Assembly: GCA_947629685.1 (NCBI GenBank)
Contig: CANREP010000005.1
Location: forward strand, 16,304-80,303
Length of the DNA stretch: 64,000 nt
Source of the DNA: an uncultured Phascolarctobacterium sp.
GTDB taxonomy: Bacteria; Bacillota; Negativicutes; Acidaminococcales; Acidaminococcaceae
Direction of reading: 5' to 3'
Position numbers and translations under genes: made by a program. The notes under the pieces were generated by a model, which saw only the letters and a program-made list of their open reading frames with translations, did no database searches and had not been told where the DNA came from. Below are positions 9,309 through 20,571 of the stretch, piece by piece; position 1 is the stretch's first letter, and every line of letters starts with the position of its first letter.

Positions 9309-10529
9309 ATGTCCGTATTAGATGTTTTGCAGGAACGCGGCTTTATTAAGCAGATGTCCCATGAAAACGAAATTAAAGAACTGCTGGAAAACGAGAAAAT
9401 AACCTTTTATATAGGCTTTGACCCCACAGCTGACAGCCTGCACGTAGGCCATTTCATCGCCCTGATGATGATGAGTCACATGCAGAAAGCAGGCCATCGT
9501 CCCATCTGCCTTTTAGGCGGCGGTACCGGTATGGTCGGCGACCCCAGCGGCAAGGATGAAATGCGCAAGATGCTGACGCCTGAATTTATCAATCATAATA
9601 TTGCCTGCTTCAAGAAACAAATGAGCCGTTTTATCGATTTTTCTGACGGCAAGGCAATCCTGGCTAATAACGCCGATTGGCTGCTGGATTTGAACTATAT
9701 CCAGCTGCTGCGCGAAGTAGGCGTGCATTTTTCCGTTAACCGTATGCTGACGGCCGAATGTTTCAAAAAACGTCTGGAACGCGGACTGTCTTTCTTTGAA
9801 TTTAACTATATGATTATGCAGAGCTACGATTTCTGGCGTCTGAATAAAGAATACGGCTGCATTATGGAGCTGGGCGGCGACGACCAGTGGTCAAATATGC
9901 TGGCCGGCGTAGAACTGATCCGCCGCAAAGAACAAAAGCCTGCCTTCTGCATGACCTGTAAACTGCTGACCACCAGCGATGGGCGTAAAATGGGTAAAAC
10001 GGAAAAAGGCGCTCTGTGGCTTGACCCTGAAAAAACATCTCCTTACGATTTTTACCAGTACTGGCGCAATGTTGACGATAACGACGTAGAAAACTGCCTC
10101 AGCCTGCTGACCTTCCTGCCTATGGACGAAGTGCGCCGCTTATCCGCTCTCAAAGACGCGGAAATCAACATTGCCAAAAAAGTTCTGGCTTTTGAAGTCA
10201 CCAAGCTCGTACACGGCGAAGAAGAGGCAACTAAAGCGCAACAAGCTGCTGAAGCCCTGTTTGGCGGCGGCAGTAATCTGGAAAACGTGCCCACTGTCGA
10301 AATTACTCCCGCTGAAATGACCGGCAAGGTCATCGACGTGCTGACTGCCGGCAAAATTTTCTCCAGCAAACGCGAAGCGCGCCAGATGATTGCCCAGGGC
10401 GGACTGTATATTAAAGATAATGTACTTACCGACGTAGATGCCTGCTTTGCAGAGGATATGTTTGACGAAGACAAAAGTCTCCTTATTCGCAAAGGTAAGA
10501 AAAAATATTTCCGTCTGATTGTAAAATAA
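9309..10529 (+). CDS. tyrS: Tyrosyl-tRNA synthetase
   Basis: [13 protein letters not shown] (HIGH) and KMGKT (KMSKS); C-terminal S4-like domain. Confidence 0.96.
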   Translation: MSVLDVLQERGFIKQMSHENEIKELLENEKITFYIGFDPTADSLHVGHFIALMMMSHMQKAGHRPICLLGGGTGMVGDPSGKDEMRKMLTPEFINHNIACFKKQMSRFIDFSDGKAILANNADWLLDLNYIQLLREVGVHFSVNRMLTAECFKKRLERGLSFFEFNYMIMQSYDFWRLNKEYGCIMELGGDDQWSNMLAGVELIRRKEQKPAFCMTCKLLTTSDGRKMGKTEKGALWLDPEKTSPYDFYQYWRNVDDNDVENCLSLLTFLPMDEVRRLSALKDAEINIAKKVLAFEVTKLVHGEEEATKAQQAAEALFGGGSNLENVPTVEITPAEMTGKVIDVLTAGKIFSSKREARQMIAQGGLYIKDNVLTDVDACFAEDMFDEDKSLLIRKGKKKYFRLIVK

Positions 10530-10534
10530 CCATA

Positions 10535-10565
10535 AAAAACCTCCGTCGCGCTGACGGAGGTTTGC
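10535..10565 (+). terminator. tyrS intrinsic terminator
   Basis: aaacctccgtcgcgctgacggaggttt. Confidence 0.75.
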
Positions 10566-10671
10566 TTATTTCTGCATAAATATTATAATTTTCAGTCTTA
10601 TTTTGTATATATCAAGATTTTTCCTGATATTCATCGTTTTACATTGAATAAATATTGTCTACAATAAAATG

Positions 10672-10700
10672 TTGCAAAACTACTATAAATTTATTATAAT
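10672..10700 (+). promoter_or_regulatory. Predicted sigma-A promoter of brnQ
   Basis: TTGCAA (10672-10677), 17-nt spacer, TATAAT (10695-10700). Confidence 0.65.
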
Positions 10701-10710
10701 ATTTCGCAGT

Positions 10711-10750
10711 GAGAATCCTTCTCCAATATATGCTTGGAGAAGTTTTTTTA
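10711..10750 (+). promoter_or_regulatory. Attenuator-like leader hairpin upstream of brnQ
   Basis: CTTCTCCAA-tatatgc-TTGGAGAAG followed by TTTTTTT; overlapping alternative hairpin GAGAA-tcc-TTCTC. Confidence 0.55.
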
Positions 10751-10794
10751 TTTTTAGCACTAATACTACCAACACTTATCTCAGGAGAATATCA

Positions 10795-12113
10795 ATGGAG
10801 CAAAAAATCAGTCTGTCTTTAATATTACCTATCGGTTTAATGCTGTTTTCGTTCTTTTTCGGCGCCGGCAACTTCATCTTCCCGCCGGTACTGGGCCAGC
10901 TGGCCGGCGATAACCTGCTGGCGGCAACCATCGGTTTCTGCATCAGCGGCGTGGGGCTTCCTCTGCTGGGCATCATCGCTATGGCTATCAACCGCAGCGA
11001 TAATCCCGATAACCTGGCCTCGCCGGTACACCCTAATTTTGCTAAAGCGCTGGTAGTAATCTGCGCTCTTACCATCGGGCCTTTCTTTGCTATCCCCCGC
11101 ACGGCGGCTGTTTCCTTTGATACAGGCATTCTTGCCTTCGTACCCGCCGGTTATCACGACTTCGGCATGGTTGCCTACAGCCTGTTCTTTTTCCTGTTGA
11201 CTTATTATCTTTCGGTTAATCCTTCTAAAATTATCGACAATATCGGCAAGATTATGACACCTATGCTGCTTGTCTGCCTCGCCATCCTAATCGCTTTCGT
11301 CCTTATCGATCCTCTTGGTCCTGCTCAGGCCGCTCAGGGCGATTATGCTGCCGTTCCCTTTTTTAAAGGCTTCCAGGAAGGCTATAATACCATGGATTTA
11401 TTAGCAGCCATGCTTTTTGGTGCTGCAACTGTCAATGCCATCGAATCCAAGGGCATCTTAGATCACAAACTGCTGACTAAGCTCTGTATCTATGCTGGTA
11501 TCATTGCCGCTACATTCCTGACCCTGATTTATTCCTCTCTGGCCTATACCGGCGCAACCAGCGTGCAGGCTTTCGGTATCATCTCCAACGGCGGCCAGCT
11601 GCTTAATCAGATTGCAGTGCACTATATGGGTAATTTTGGCAAGATCACCTGGCGCTCATTATCTTCTTTGCCTGCATTACCACCAGCATCGGTCTGACCT
11701 CTTCTATCTCCGGCTACTTCAACGTCCTGTTCAAGGAAAGAGTACAATATCAGCGTTACGTCCTGGCGATTTCTATTTTCAGTTTTGCTATCTCCAACGT
11801 CGGCTTAAACAATATCATCAAATTCTCCATTCCTGTACTTTGTATGTTGTACCCCATAGTCATCGTACTGGTCTTGCTGAATGTTTGCAGCGGACTTTTC
11901 AAAAGAGATCCTTATATTTTCCGTCCCTGTATCTTTATGACTGCCCTTTTTGCTGTTTTCGACGGTCTTAAAGCGGCAGGCATCAATACCGGCTTTATCA
12001 ATTCTGCTCTGGAAGCTTATATGCCCCTATATAGTATCGGCTTTGGCTGGATTGTTCCCTGTATAGCAGGTATCGTGCTCGGCTTTATCTGGAAGGCCTG
12101 CGCCGCAAAATAA
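10795..12113 (+). pseudogene. brnQ: Branched-chain amino acid transport carrier BrnQ, interrupted by a single apparent 1-nt deletion near 11648
   Basis: Frame 1 (MEQKISLSLILPIGLMLFSFFFGAGNFIFPP...HYMGNFGKI) continues in another frame as LALIIFFACITTSIGLTSSISGYFNV...IWKACAAK. Confidence 0.85.
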
Positions 12114-12125
12114 TAAGGTTTTCCT

Positions 12126-12157
12126 GACCTGCAGTTTGCAGCTGCAGGTCTTTTTTA
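12126..12157 (+). terminator. Intrinsic terminator after brnQ
   Basis: gacctgcagtttgcagctgcaggtctttttt. Confidence 0.7.
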
Positions 12158-12231
12158 TTTTCTTTCTGCGGCAGGTATAGTATACTTAAAGCAGAATATA
12201 TAATTAGTATCATCTTTTGGAGGAAAATACA

Positions 12232-13086
12232 ATGACAGAACAAGAAAAACAATGCAGCAATACTTCCTGCGGCCGCAGCAGCTGCGAAGGCTGTGAACAT
12301 GCAGGCGAACATCAGCCTGATTTCTCCGCTGCTCTCAATCCTATGAGCAGCGTCAAAAAAGTCATCGGTATCGTCAGCGGTAAAGGCGGAGTAGGTAAAT
12401 CTCTGGTTACTTCGCTGTTGGCTGCTGCCATGCGTAAAAGCGGCCATCGCACCGCGATTTTGGACGCAGATATCACCGGCCCGTCCATTCCCAAGGCTTT
12501 CGGCCTTTCCGGCAGGGCTACCGGCAGTGAAATCGGCCTTATGCCGCTGACTACGGCTTCCGGCATCGAAGTAATTTCTGCCAATATGTTCCTGCAGGAT
12601 GAATCCGACCCTGTCATCTGGCGCGGCCCGATGATTGCCAATATGGTAAAACAGTTCTGGACTGACGTTGTCTGGACCGACATAGACTTTATGTTCGTCG
12701 ACATGCCGCCGGGAACCGGCGACGTGCCGCTGACTGTTTTCCAGTCGCTGCCGGTAGATGGCATCATCGTAGTAACGTCCCCGCAGGAACTTGTCTCTAT
12801 GATTGTCGCTAAAGCAGTAAAAATGGCTAAGATGATGAATATCCCTATTCTGGGACTAATCGAAAATTATTCTTATTTTCATTGCCCTGATAACGACAAA
12901 GATTACAAAATCTTCGGTGAAAGCCATCTGGAACAGACTGCCGCTGCCTACGGTCTGAAAGTATTGGCAAAACTGCCCGTCGACCCGGCGATTGCCGCCG
13001 CCTGCGATACAGGCAAAGCAGAAGAGCTGGAGCTTGCAGCCATTACTGACTGCTGCAGTTATCTGGAAACAGCCTGGAAAAAATAA
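12232..13086 (+). CDS. Mrp/NBP35 family P-loop ATPase (Fe-S carrier) with Cys-rich N-terminus
   Basis: GIVSGKGGVGKSLVTSLLA, DADITGPSIPKAFG, VDMPPGTGD; N-terminal CSNTSCGRSSCEGC; ATG 12232 after GGAGG (track start at 12217 is TTG). Confidence 0.92.
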   Translation: MTEQEKQCSNTSCGRSSCEGCEHAGEHQPDFSAALNPMSSVKKVIGIVSGKGGVGKSLVTSLLAAAMRKSGHRTAILDADITGPSIPKAFGLSGRATGSEIGLMPLTTASGIEVISANMFLQDESDPVIWRGPMIANMVKQFWTDVVWTDIDFMFVDMPPGTGDVPLTVFQSLPVDGIIVVTSPQELVSMIVAKAVKMAKMMNIPILGLIENYSYFHCPDNDKDYKIFGESHLEQTAAAYGLKVLAKLPVDPAIAAACDTGKAEELELAAITDCCSYLETAWKK

Positions 13087-13093
13087 AAAAGAC

Positions 13094-13135
13094 AAAAAGC
13101 GCTTATGGAAACTCTTCCATAAGCGCTTTTCTTTT
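13094..13135. terminator. Convergent bidirectional terminator
   Basis: aaaaagcgcttatggaaactcttccataagcgctttt. Confidence 0.75.
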
Positions 13136-14802
13136 TAAAGCAAAGTCTTCGGCAGTTTTATTACAAATTCTGTTCCCCGTCCCGGAGTGCTGAAAACACG
13201 GATACTACCTTTGTGAAAAATAATGCCATGTTTGACGATAGACAGACCGAGCCCGGTTCCCTCAACCGCCTTATGACGGCTTTTATCAATACGGTAAAAC
13301 CGCTCAAAAATCCTGTCCTTTTCCTCCGGGGCGATACCGATACCAGTATCTGCTACAGAAATAACCCATTTATTTTCTTTTTCCGTTACCCGCATGATGA
13401 CACTGCCGCCGGGACGGTTATACTTGACGGCGTTGTCCAGTAAATTGGTAAATACTTCTTCCAGCATCGACGGAATACCCTGCATCGGATATTCCGCCGC
13501 GCTGCATTCCAAACTGACGCTGACTCCATTTTTTTCCGCTTTGTCTGCCATCCTCTGCACGGACTGTTCCAACACTTTACGCAAGTTGAAACTTTCCAGC
13601 ATATCCTGCTGCTGCTCTTCCAGTTTGGATAATTTGATGATGTCATCAATCAGCTGCAGCAGGTTCTTTGCTTCATCATAAATCTTACGCAGGAACCTGG
13701 GGCGGTCGTCTTCCTTAACCAGTCCGTTGAGCATGATTTCCGAATAACCCAGCACGGACTGCAAAGGTGTTTTCAGCTCATGGGAAACATTAGCGGAAAA
13801 TTCTCGCCGCAATTTTTCAGAAGCAGTCTTTTCCGTCACATCCATGATGAGCAGGACCATGCCTTTATCGCCAATCTTACTGCCGTTGAGCTGGTAATAG
13901 CTGCTGCCCCGGGACAATAGTAAGCTGCCCTTGCCGCCTGCGTCAATCTTGGCAAACAGCTTTTCTATCTCTTTCCCCAGACTCAGCGTCAGCAAATTTT
14001 TACCGATCAGCTCCTGTTTTTCGCTGCCAAAGAATCTTACCGCACTTTTATTGATGGATACGATTTCGCCGCTGTTATCTAAAAACAGCAGCCCTTCGTC
14101 CATATTATTAGTAACGGCCTTCAGTTCCTGTTTTTTATTCTTGTAGCGGCGCATTTCTTTTTCCAGCTTCTGCTGCTGGGTAACTATGCGCTCCAGCAGC
14201 GGCTGCAGTTCAGGATACGTAACCGGCGGCCCCGTGAGCGGCCTGTCCAAGTCAATCTTTTCTAAAGGTTTTACTACCTTGGCCGTAATGGAGCGGGCTG
14301 CAAAAAATGCCCCGGCAATTAAAATCAGCAGTATACCTAATACATAGTGACTTACATTGGCAAAGCGCATTAAAACCGTATCATTGACACGGGCAAAACG
14401 CAGGATATCGCCATCAGGCATCTGTACAGCATAATAGATAACTTCCTTGCCCAAAGTATCCGACATTCTGACAGCATATCCTTCCTTGTTTTGCAGTGCC
14501 TGCCGCACTTCCGCACGCTGCAGATGGTTTTCCATAGTTTCCGCATCGACATAATTGTCAAAAATTACGTCCCCGTCAGGCGATAAAACAGTCACCCTGT
14601 CAAGGATGCTGCTCTGCTTAAGTTTATCAAAATCCAGCTGTCCGTCATGATACAGAGCCGTCATGATCTGCGCCTGATTCTTCATACTGTTGACATTCTC
14701 CTGGGAAACCTGTCTGTAAGTTACCCAGAGAAAAAGCGAAGCCGCCAGCAGCAGCGCCGTAAAAGTCAGAAAAAATAAACTGTAGAAAATTTTCTTTCTC
14801 AT
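13135..14802 (-). CDS. PhoR-type sensor histidine kinase
   Basis: HAMP/PAS, FSANVSHELKTPLQS H-box, VADTGIGIAPEEKDRIFERFYR, GTGLGLSIVK. Confidence 0.93.
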   Translation of the reverse strand: MRKKIFYSLFFLTFTALLLAASLFLWVTYRQVSQENVNSMKNQAQIMTALYHDGQLDFDKLKQSSILDRVTVLSPDGDVIFDNYVDAETMENHLQRAEVRQALQNKEGYAVRMSDTLGKEVIYYAVQMPDGDILRFARVNDTVLMRFANVSHYVLGILLILIAGAFFAARSITAKVVKPLEKIDLDRPLTGPPVTYPELQPLLERIVTQQQKLEKEMRRYKNKKQELKAVTNNMDEGLLFLDNSGEIVSINKSAVRFFGSEKQELIGKNLLTLSLGKEIEKLFAKIDAGGKGSLLLSRGSSYYQLNGSKIGDKGMVLLIMDVTEKTASEKLRREFSANVSHELKTPLQSVLGYSEIMLNGLVKEDDRPRFLRKIYDEAKNLLQLIDDIIKLSKLEEQQQDMLESFNLRKVLEQSVQRMADKAEKNGVSVSLECSAAEYPMQGIPSMLEEVFTNLLDNAVKYNRPGGSVIMRVTEKENKWVISVADTGIGIAPEEKDRIFERFYRIDKSRHKAVEGTGLGLSIVKHGIIFHKGSIRVFSTPGRGTEFVIKLPKTLL

Positions 14803-15491
14803 TTTTTATTTACCATTCTGTAGCCTACGCCGCGTATCGTTTCAATCATCTCGCCGGCGCCGCCAAGTTTCTGCCGCAGCGTCCTTATATGGACGTCCAC
14901 AGTACGTGTCTCACCGCTGAATTCATAGCCCCAGATATCGTTGAGCAGTTTATCGCGGGAAAATACTATCCCCGGATTAGTCAGAAATTTTTTCAGCAGC
15001 TCATATTCTTTTAAGGTCAAGATGATGTTTTCACCGCCAACCGTTACAGTATGTTCCGACAGATTTACCGTCAGATTATCCACCGTTATCATCTCGCCGG
15101 TATGCTTTTCCTGTCCGCAGCGGCGCAATACCGCCTTAATCCGCGATACCATTTCCAACATCCCGAAAGGTTTGGCAATATAATCGTCGGCGCCGCTGTC
15201 TAAACCTTTTACTTTATCGAATTCTGAGCCCTTGGCTGTCGCCATAATGACGGGTATGGACGCATAACGCCGGTCGCTGCGCAGCTTCCTCAGCAGACTA
15301 AGTCCGTCCTCATCCGGCAGCATGATATCCAAAAGGATGAGTTCTGGAATATCCCGTTCCAGTTCTGCAAAAAGTTCTTTACCGCTGCCGCAGCCTTTAG
15401 CCTCAAAACCAACCGACTGCAAAGTATAAACTTCCAGTTCACAAATGTTTTGTTCGTCTTCGACACAGATTATCATTTCAGCTAACCTCAT
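14799..15491 (-). CDS. OmpR/PhoB-family response regulator
   Basis: Receiver LILLDIMLPDEDGL, winged-helix TRTVDVHIRTLRQKLG; overlaps the kinase start by 4 bp. Confidence 0.93.
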   Translation of the reverse strand: MRLAEMIICVEDEQNICELEVYTLQSVGFEAKGCGSGKELFAELERDIPELILLDIMLPDEDGLSLLRKLRSDRRYASIPVIMATAKGSEFDKVKGLDSGADDYIAKPFGMLEMVSRIKAVLRRCGQEKHTGEMITVDNLTVNLSEHTVTVGGENIILTLKEYELLKKFLTNPGIVFSRDKLLNDIWGYEFSGETRTVDVHIRTLRQKLGGAGEMIETIRGVGYRMVNKK

Positions 15492-15620
15492 TTTCCTGCA
15501 TATTAACTTATCTAATTTAACATCAATACGTAAAAATCCTGTTCCGTTATGTTAAATCTGGGTAAAATCATCGTTGTAAAGGTATAAAAAAAGCTCTGCT
15601 GCCGCAGAGCTTTTTCCTTA

Positions 15621-15782
15621 TTATGCTTCTTCACTGAAATCGTCTTTGCCTACGCCGCACAGGGGGCATACCCAGTCCGCAGGAACATCTTCCCAAGCGG
15701 TGCCTGCATCAACGCCGTTATCCGGGTCGCCAACCTCAGGATCGTAAACATAGCCGCAAATATTGCAAACCCATTTTTTCAT
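15621..15782 (-). CDS. Rubredoxin (53 aa; absent from the supplied ORF track)
   Basis: [53 protein letters not shown]; two CxxCG motifs. Confidence 0.97.
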   Translation of the reverse strand: MKKWVCNICGYVYDPEVGDPDNGVDAGTAWEDVPADWVCPLCGVGKDDFSEEA

Positions 15783-15871
15783 AGTGACTGCACTCCTTTA
15801 CATATTCTGTTGTCTTGATTATATCATAAATAATTATTTTCCGTTAGTGGCTATTGTGAAATTTACTTAAA

Positions 15872-17713
15872 TTATTTCAACAAAGCTTTTTTCTCCGGCA
15901 ACTCCAGCCTAAAAAAATCATACAGCTTCTGTGCTGCCGCATAATTCATACCCTCGACAGCAGCTAACTCTTCCACGCTTGCCGCTTTCATCTCATCCAG
16001 CGTCTTGAAAGCCTTCCACAGCTCCTGTCTGCGTTTACTGCCAATGCCTTCCACATGATCCAGCACCGATACCAGATTACGTTTACCGCGCAGCTTGCGG
16101 TGATAAGTGATGGCAAAGCGGTGAGCCTCATCGCGGATGCGCTGGATAAGGTGCAGCGCAGCTGAATCTCTGTCGAGTAAGATACTTTCACTCTTACCTT
16201 CCTGGAAGATTTCCTCTTCTCTTTTTGCTAAACCGATAACAGGCAAATCATGCAGACCCAGTCCGCGGATAACTTCCAGCGCCGAACTCAGCTGGCCTTT
16301 GCCGCCGTCGATGACCACCAGGCTTGGCAGGTTTTCATAATCCTTATAACGCCTGTAAACTACTTCCTGCATAGATTTAAAATCATCCGGCTTGCCTTCT
16401 GCCGAAACAATCTTATAGCGTCGGTAGTCTTTCTTGCTAATACTGCCGTTACGGAATACCACCATGGAAGCGACCGTCTCACTGCCCTGAGTATGAGAAA
16501 TATCGAAACAATCCATCCGCTCCAGCGCATGAGGCAGTCCCAGCGCCTGCTGCAGTTCTTCTGCCGCCTGCACATCGTTTTTCAGCGACAACTGGCCTTT
16601 GCGCAGCCTTTCTTCTAACAGTTTAGCGGCATTATCATTAGCCAGCTGCAGCAAATCTTTTTTTACGCCGCGCTGCGGACGCACAAGTTCTGCCTTGCGC
16701 TGCGCCTTTTCAGCCAGCCACTGCTCGATAACAGCCTGTTCCTCAGCTTCCGGCAGCAGCGGCAGCGCAATTTCACGAGGAATATAAGAAGCCTCGTTAT
16801 AATACTGCTTGACAAAAGCAGTAATAACCTCCTGCTGAGGCTCTCCTTCATCCGGCAGGAAAAAATTATCCCGTCCCAACAGCTTGCCCTTGCGTACAAA
16901 AAAGATCTGGATGCAGATGCCCGTCATATCCTTAGCAAAACCGATAATATCCATATCGCTGTCCTGCCCGGTAACGGCTTTCTGCTGTTCGTTAAGACGC
17001 ATAACGGCCTGCAGCTGATCCCTCAGACGGGCAGCTTCTTCAAAAGCGTAATTATCCGCAGCTTCCTGCATCCGCTTTTTTAAATCGCGTTCCAGCTCCG
17101 CCGTCCTGCCGTCCAGCACCATACAGACGGATTTAATCATATTGCCGTATTCTTCGCGCGATACCAGCCCCGCACAAGGCGCCAGACAGCGTTTGATATG
17201 GTAATTAAGACAGGGCCGCTCCGCGTTCATCGTCCGACAGGTACGCAGCGGAAACATACTGCGCAGCAGCTTGACCGTCGCGTGCATAGCCCCTGCGTCT
17301 GCATAAGGCCCGTAATATTTTGCGCCGTCACGCAGCTTCCTGCGCGTTACATACAATCTGGGAAAATCTTCGTTCAGCGTTACCTTTAAATAAGGATAGC
17401 TTTTATCATCTTTCAGCATGATATTATAACGCGGACGATATTTTTTTATCAGATTACATTCCAAAATCAGCGCTTCTACCTCGCTGCTGGTAACAATCGT
17501 TTCAATATCGGCAATCTTCGCTACCATAGCCCGTACTTTAGGCGTATGGGAAGCCAAATTGCGGAAATAACTGCGCACACGGTTTTTGAGCACTACAGCC
17601 TTACCGACATAAATCACCTTGCCGTCCTTGTCATGCATCAGGTAGACGCCGGGTTTCTCCGGCAATACGGCTAACGCTTCACGGATATTTTCGCTGAATT
17701 CTTCCGCAATCAT
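15872..17713 (-). CDS. uvrC: UvrABC system protein C
   Basis: [32 protein letters not shown] motif, [11 protein letters not shown], HhH; start ATG 17713 overlapping the uvrA stop (ATGA). Confidence 0.97.
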   Translation of the reverse strand: MIAEEFSENIREALAVLPEKPGVYLMHDKDGKVIYVGKAVVLKNRVRSYFRNLASHTPKVRAMVAKIADIETIVTSSEVEALILECNLIKKYRPRYNIMLKDDKSYPYLKVTLNEDFPRLYVTRRKLRDGAKYYGPYADAGAMHATVKLLRSMFPLRTCRTMNAERPCLNYHIKRCLAPCAGLVSREEYGNMIKSVCMVLDGRTAELERDLKKRMQEAADNYAFEEAARLRDQLQAVMRLNEQQKAVTGQDSDMDIIGFAKDMTGICIQIFFVRKGKLLGRDNFFLPDEGEPQQEVITAFVKQYYNEASYIPREIALPLLPEAEEQAVIEQWLAEKAQRKAELVRPQRGVKKDLLQLANDNAAKLLEERLRKGQLSLKNDVQAAEELQQALGLPHALERMDCFDISHTQGSETVASMVVFRNGSISKKDYRRYKIVSAEGKPDDFKSMQEVVYRRYKDYENLPSLVVIDGGKGQLSSALEVIRGLGLHDLPVIGLAKREEEIFQEGKSESILLDRDSAALHLIQRIRDEAHRFAITYHRKLRGKRNLVSVLDHVEGIGSKRRQELWKAFKTLDEMKAASVEELAAVEGMNYAAAQKLYDFFRLELPEKKALLK

Positions 17714-20553
17714 TGGTACCACCCGTTTTTCCTGGCCTGCGCCAGCACTTGTTTAATATATTGACCTGTATAGGACTTCTTATTTTTGGCTACTTCTTCG
17801 GGAGTGCCGCAGGCCACCAGCGTACCGCCCTTATCGCCTCCCTCGGGACCAAGGTCGACAATATAGTCTGCCGTTTTGATGACATCAAGGTTATGCTCGA
17901 TGACAATAACACTGTCGCCAGCCTCCACCAGCCGCTGCAAAACTTCCAGCAGCTTATGTACATCGGCAATATGCAGCCCGGTAGTGGGCTCGTCTAAAAT
18001 ATATACTGTCCGTCCTGTACTGCGCCGCGAAAGCTCCGTCGCCAATTTAACGCGCTGAGCTTCGCCGCCTGACAACGTTGTTGCTGCCTGCCCCAAATGG
18101 ATATACCCCAGGCCTACATCCTGCAAAACTTCCAGCTTACGGGCAATACGGGGTATATTCTTAAAAAACTCCCAGGCCTCACTGACCGTCATGTCCAATA
18201 CTTCGGCAATAGTCTTACCTTTGTAATGCACTTCCAGCGTATCCCTGTTGTAGCGGGAACCGTGGCACACTTCACAGGGCACATAAACATCGGGCAGGAA
18301 ATTCATTTCTATCTTGTTGACGCCGTCGCCGCGGCAGGCTTCACAGCGCCCGCCTTTGACATTGAAGCTGAAACGCCCCGGCTTATAACCGCGCGCTTTT
18401 GCCTCGTTAGTCTGGCTGAACAGTTCGCGGATAAAATCAAATACGCCCGTATATGTAGCCGGATTAGAACGCGGTGTGCGCCCGATCGGCGACTGGTCGA
18501 TATTGATGACTTTATCAGTGTATTCCAAACCTTCGATGCTGCCGTATTCCGCAGGACGCACGCGGGCTCCGTGCAGCTTGGCAGCCAAAGCATTATAAAG
18601 TATATCGTTGATCAGCGTCGATTTACCGCTGCCGGAAACGCCGGTTACTACCGTAAAAACTCCCAGCGGTATGGACACGTCAATATTTTTCAAATTATTG
18701 CCTTTAGCGCCTTTAACCGTGATATAACGTCCGTCACAGACACGTCGCTGTTTAGGCACGGCAATAAACTTACGGCCGCTCAGATACTGGCCGGTAACAG
18801 AATTTTCTGCCAGCTTGATTTCTTCCGCCGTACCCTGGGCAACTACCTGCCCGCCATGTTCACCGGCGCCGGGGCCGATGTCGATGATTTCGTCTGCTGC
18901 ATACATGGTTTCTTCATCATGCTCCACCACAAGCAGCGTATTGCCGAGGTCACGCAGATGTTTGAGCGTTTCCAGCAGCTTGCCGTTATCACGCTGATGC
19001 AGGCCGATGCTGGGCTCGTCAAGAATATATAGTACGCCAGTCAAACCGCTGCCAATCTGCGTAGCCAGTCTGATGCGCTGCGCTTCGCCGCCAGACAGCG
19101 TACCGGCGCTGCGGTCCAGCGTCAGGTAGTCCAGTCCCACGTCGTTAAGGAAATGCAGCCGGGCCATAATTTCTTTCAGTACCTGACGAGCAATAATCTG
19201 CTGCCTTTCCGTCAGCTGCAGCTTTTCAAAAAATTTAATACAGTCGCGCACAGTCAGCGCAGTTACCTGGCAGATATTCTTGCCCCCCACGAGAATGGAC
19301 AGCACTTCTGGCTTCAGACGCGCTCCGTGACATACGGGACAAGGATTGCTGGTCATAAATTCTTCCAGTTCCTGGCGCATACTGTCAGAAAAAGCTTCGC
19401 GGTACTGTTTTTTCATAATCGGCAAAATACCGTCAAAAACAGTTTCGTGCAGCTTGGTTTCACCCTGCAGATTTTCATACCAGAACTGGTATTTTTCCTC
19501 GCCCGTGCCTTCCCATAACAGCTGCTGCACCTTGGCAGGCAGACTGTCCCAGGTATCGTTCAGGCTATAGCCAAAAGCAGCCAGTACTGCTTCCAGCTGT
19601 TTCATACGGTAAGAATTGAGATTGCTGCTGAAAGATTGAATCACTCCTTCGGCAAAAGTCTTGCTGCCGTCAGGTATAATCAGCGCCTTGTCAAACTCCA
19701 TGTTCATACCCAACCCCGTGCAGGCCGGGCACGCTCCGTAAGGGTTATTGAAAGAAAACAGACGCGGCTCGATAGCCGGCAGGCTGATACCGCAGTCGTT
19801 GCAGGCAAAATGCTCACTATAAAGCTGAACTTCGCCGCCGATGACCGCTATCTCTACAAAACCGTCCGCCAGCTTCAAGGCCGTTTCCACAGAATCGGAC
19901 AAACGCTGCTGGATGCCTTCACGTACAGCCAAGCGGTCGATAACGACAGAAATGCTGTGCTTCTTATTTTTTTCCAGCCTGATATCCTCATCAAGTGTAA
20001 AAACGCTGCCGTCCACAAATACTCTGACATAGCCTGCACGGCGCATTTCGTCAAAAACTCTGACATGCTCGCCTGTGCGTTGGCGCACCATAGGAGCCAT
20101 AACCATGAATTTGGTTCCCTGCGCCAATTCCAGTACCCTGTCTACAATCTGCTGCACCGTCTGCTGTTCGATAAGCTTACCGCATTGTGGACAGTGCGGT
20201 TCTCCCGCACGTCCATACAAAAGACGCAGATAGTCATAAATCTCCGTCACCGTTCCCACTGTAGAACGAGGATTACGGCTGGTAGTCTTCTGGTCAATGG
20301 AAATAGCCGGGCTGAGGCCCTCGATATAATCTACCTCCGGCTTGTCCATCTGTCCCAAAAACTGTCTGGCATATGCCGACAATGATTCCACATAGCGCCG
20401 CTGACCTTCAGCATAAATAGTATCAAAAGCCAGCGATGATTTTCCGCTGCCGGATAATCCGGTGATAACTACCATTTTATTGCGCGGTATTTCTACCGTT
20501 ATATTTTTCAGATTGTGCTGTCTTGCACCTTTAACAATCAGTTTTTCCTGCAT
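17710..20553 (-). CDS. uvrA: UvrABC system protein A
   Basis: [40 protein letters not shown]; two ABC modules and CxxC zinc fingers. Confidence 0.98.
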   Translation of the reverse strand: MQEKLIVKGARQHNLKNITVEIPRNKMVVITGLSGSGKSSLAFDTIYAEGQRRYVESLSAYARQFLGQMDKPEVDYIEGLSPAISIDQKTTSRNPRSTVGTVTEIYDYLRLLYGRAGEPHCPQCGKLIEQQTVQQIVDRVLELAQGTKFMVMAPMVRQRTGEHVRVFDEMRRAGYVRVFVDGSVFTLDEDIRLEKNKKHSISVVIDRLAVREGIQQRLSDSVETALKLADGFVEIAVIGGEVQLYSEHFACNDCGISLPAIEPRLFSFNNPYGACPACTGLGMNMEFDKALIIPDGSKTFAEGVIQSFSSNLNSYRMKQLEAVLAAFGYSLNDTWDSLPAKVQQLLWEGTGEEKYQFWYENLQGETKLHETVFDGILPIMKKQYREAFSDSMRQELEEFMTSNPCPVCHGARLKPEVLSILVGGKNICQVTALTVRDCIKFFEKLQLTERQQIIARQVLKEIMARLHFLNDVGLDYLTLDRSAGTLSGGEAQRIRLATQIGSGLTGVLYILDEPSIGLHQRDNGKLLETLKHLRDLGNTLLVVEHDEETMYAADEIIDIGPGAGEHGGQVVAQGTAEEIKLAENSVTGQYLSGRKFIAVPKQRRVCDGRYITVKGAKGNNLKNIDVSIPLGVFTVVTGVSGSGKSTLINDILYNALAAKLHGARVRPAEYGSIEGLEYTDKVINIDQSPIGRTPRSNPATYTGVFDFIRELFSQTNEAKARGYKPGRFSFNVKGGRCEACRGDGVNKIEMNFLPDVYVPCEVCHGSRYNRDTLEVHYKGKTIAEVLDMTVSEAWEFFKNIPRIARKLEVLQDVGLGYIHLGQAATTLSGGEAQRVKLATELSRRSTGRTVYILDEPTTGLHIADVHKLLEVLQRLVEAGDSVIVIEHNLDVIKTADYIVDLGPEGGDKGGTLVACGTPEEVAKNKKSYTGQYIKQVLAQARKNGWYQ

Positions 20554-20571
20554 TTTCTTCTATATCCGCTC

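Noticed and set aside
10669-10794. N-terminal extension of brnQ in the ORF track (start 10669)
   Set aside because: It overlaps the promoter and leader hairpin; ATG 10795 has AGGAG spacing and the conserved BrnQ start.
11612-11971. 119-aa ORF within brnQ
   Set aside because: Out-of-frame overlap of the frameshifted brnQ; no independent motif.
18097-20385. Long plus-strand ORFs (311 and 249 aa) opposite uvrA
   Set aside because: Shadow ORFs of uvrA; no plausible start signals or domains.
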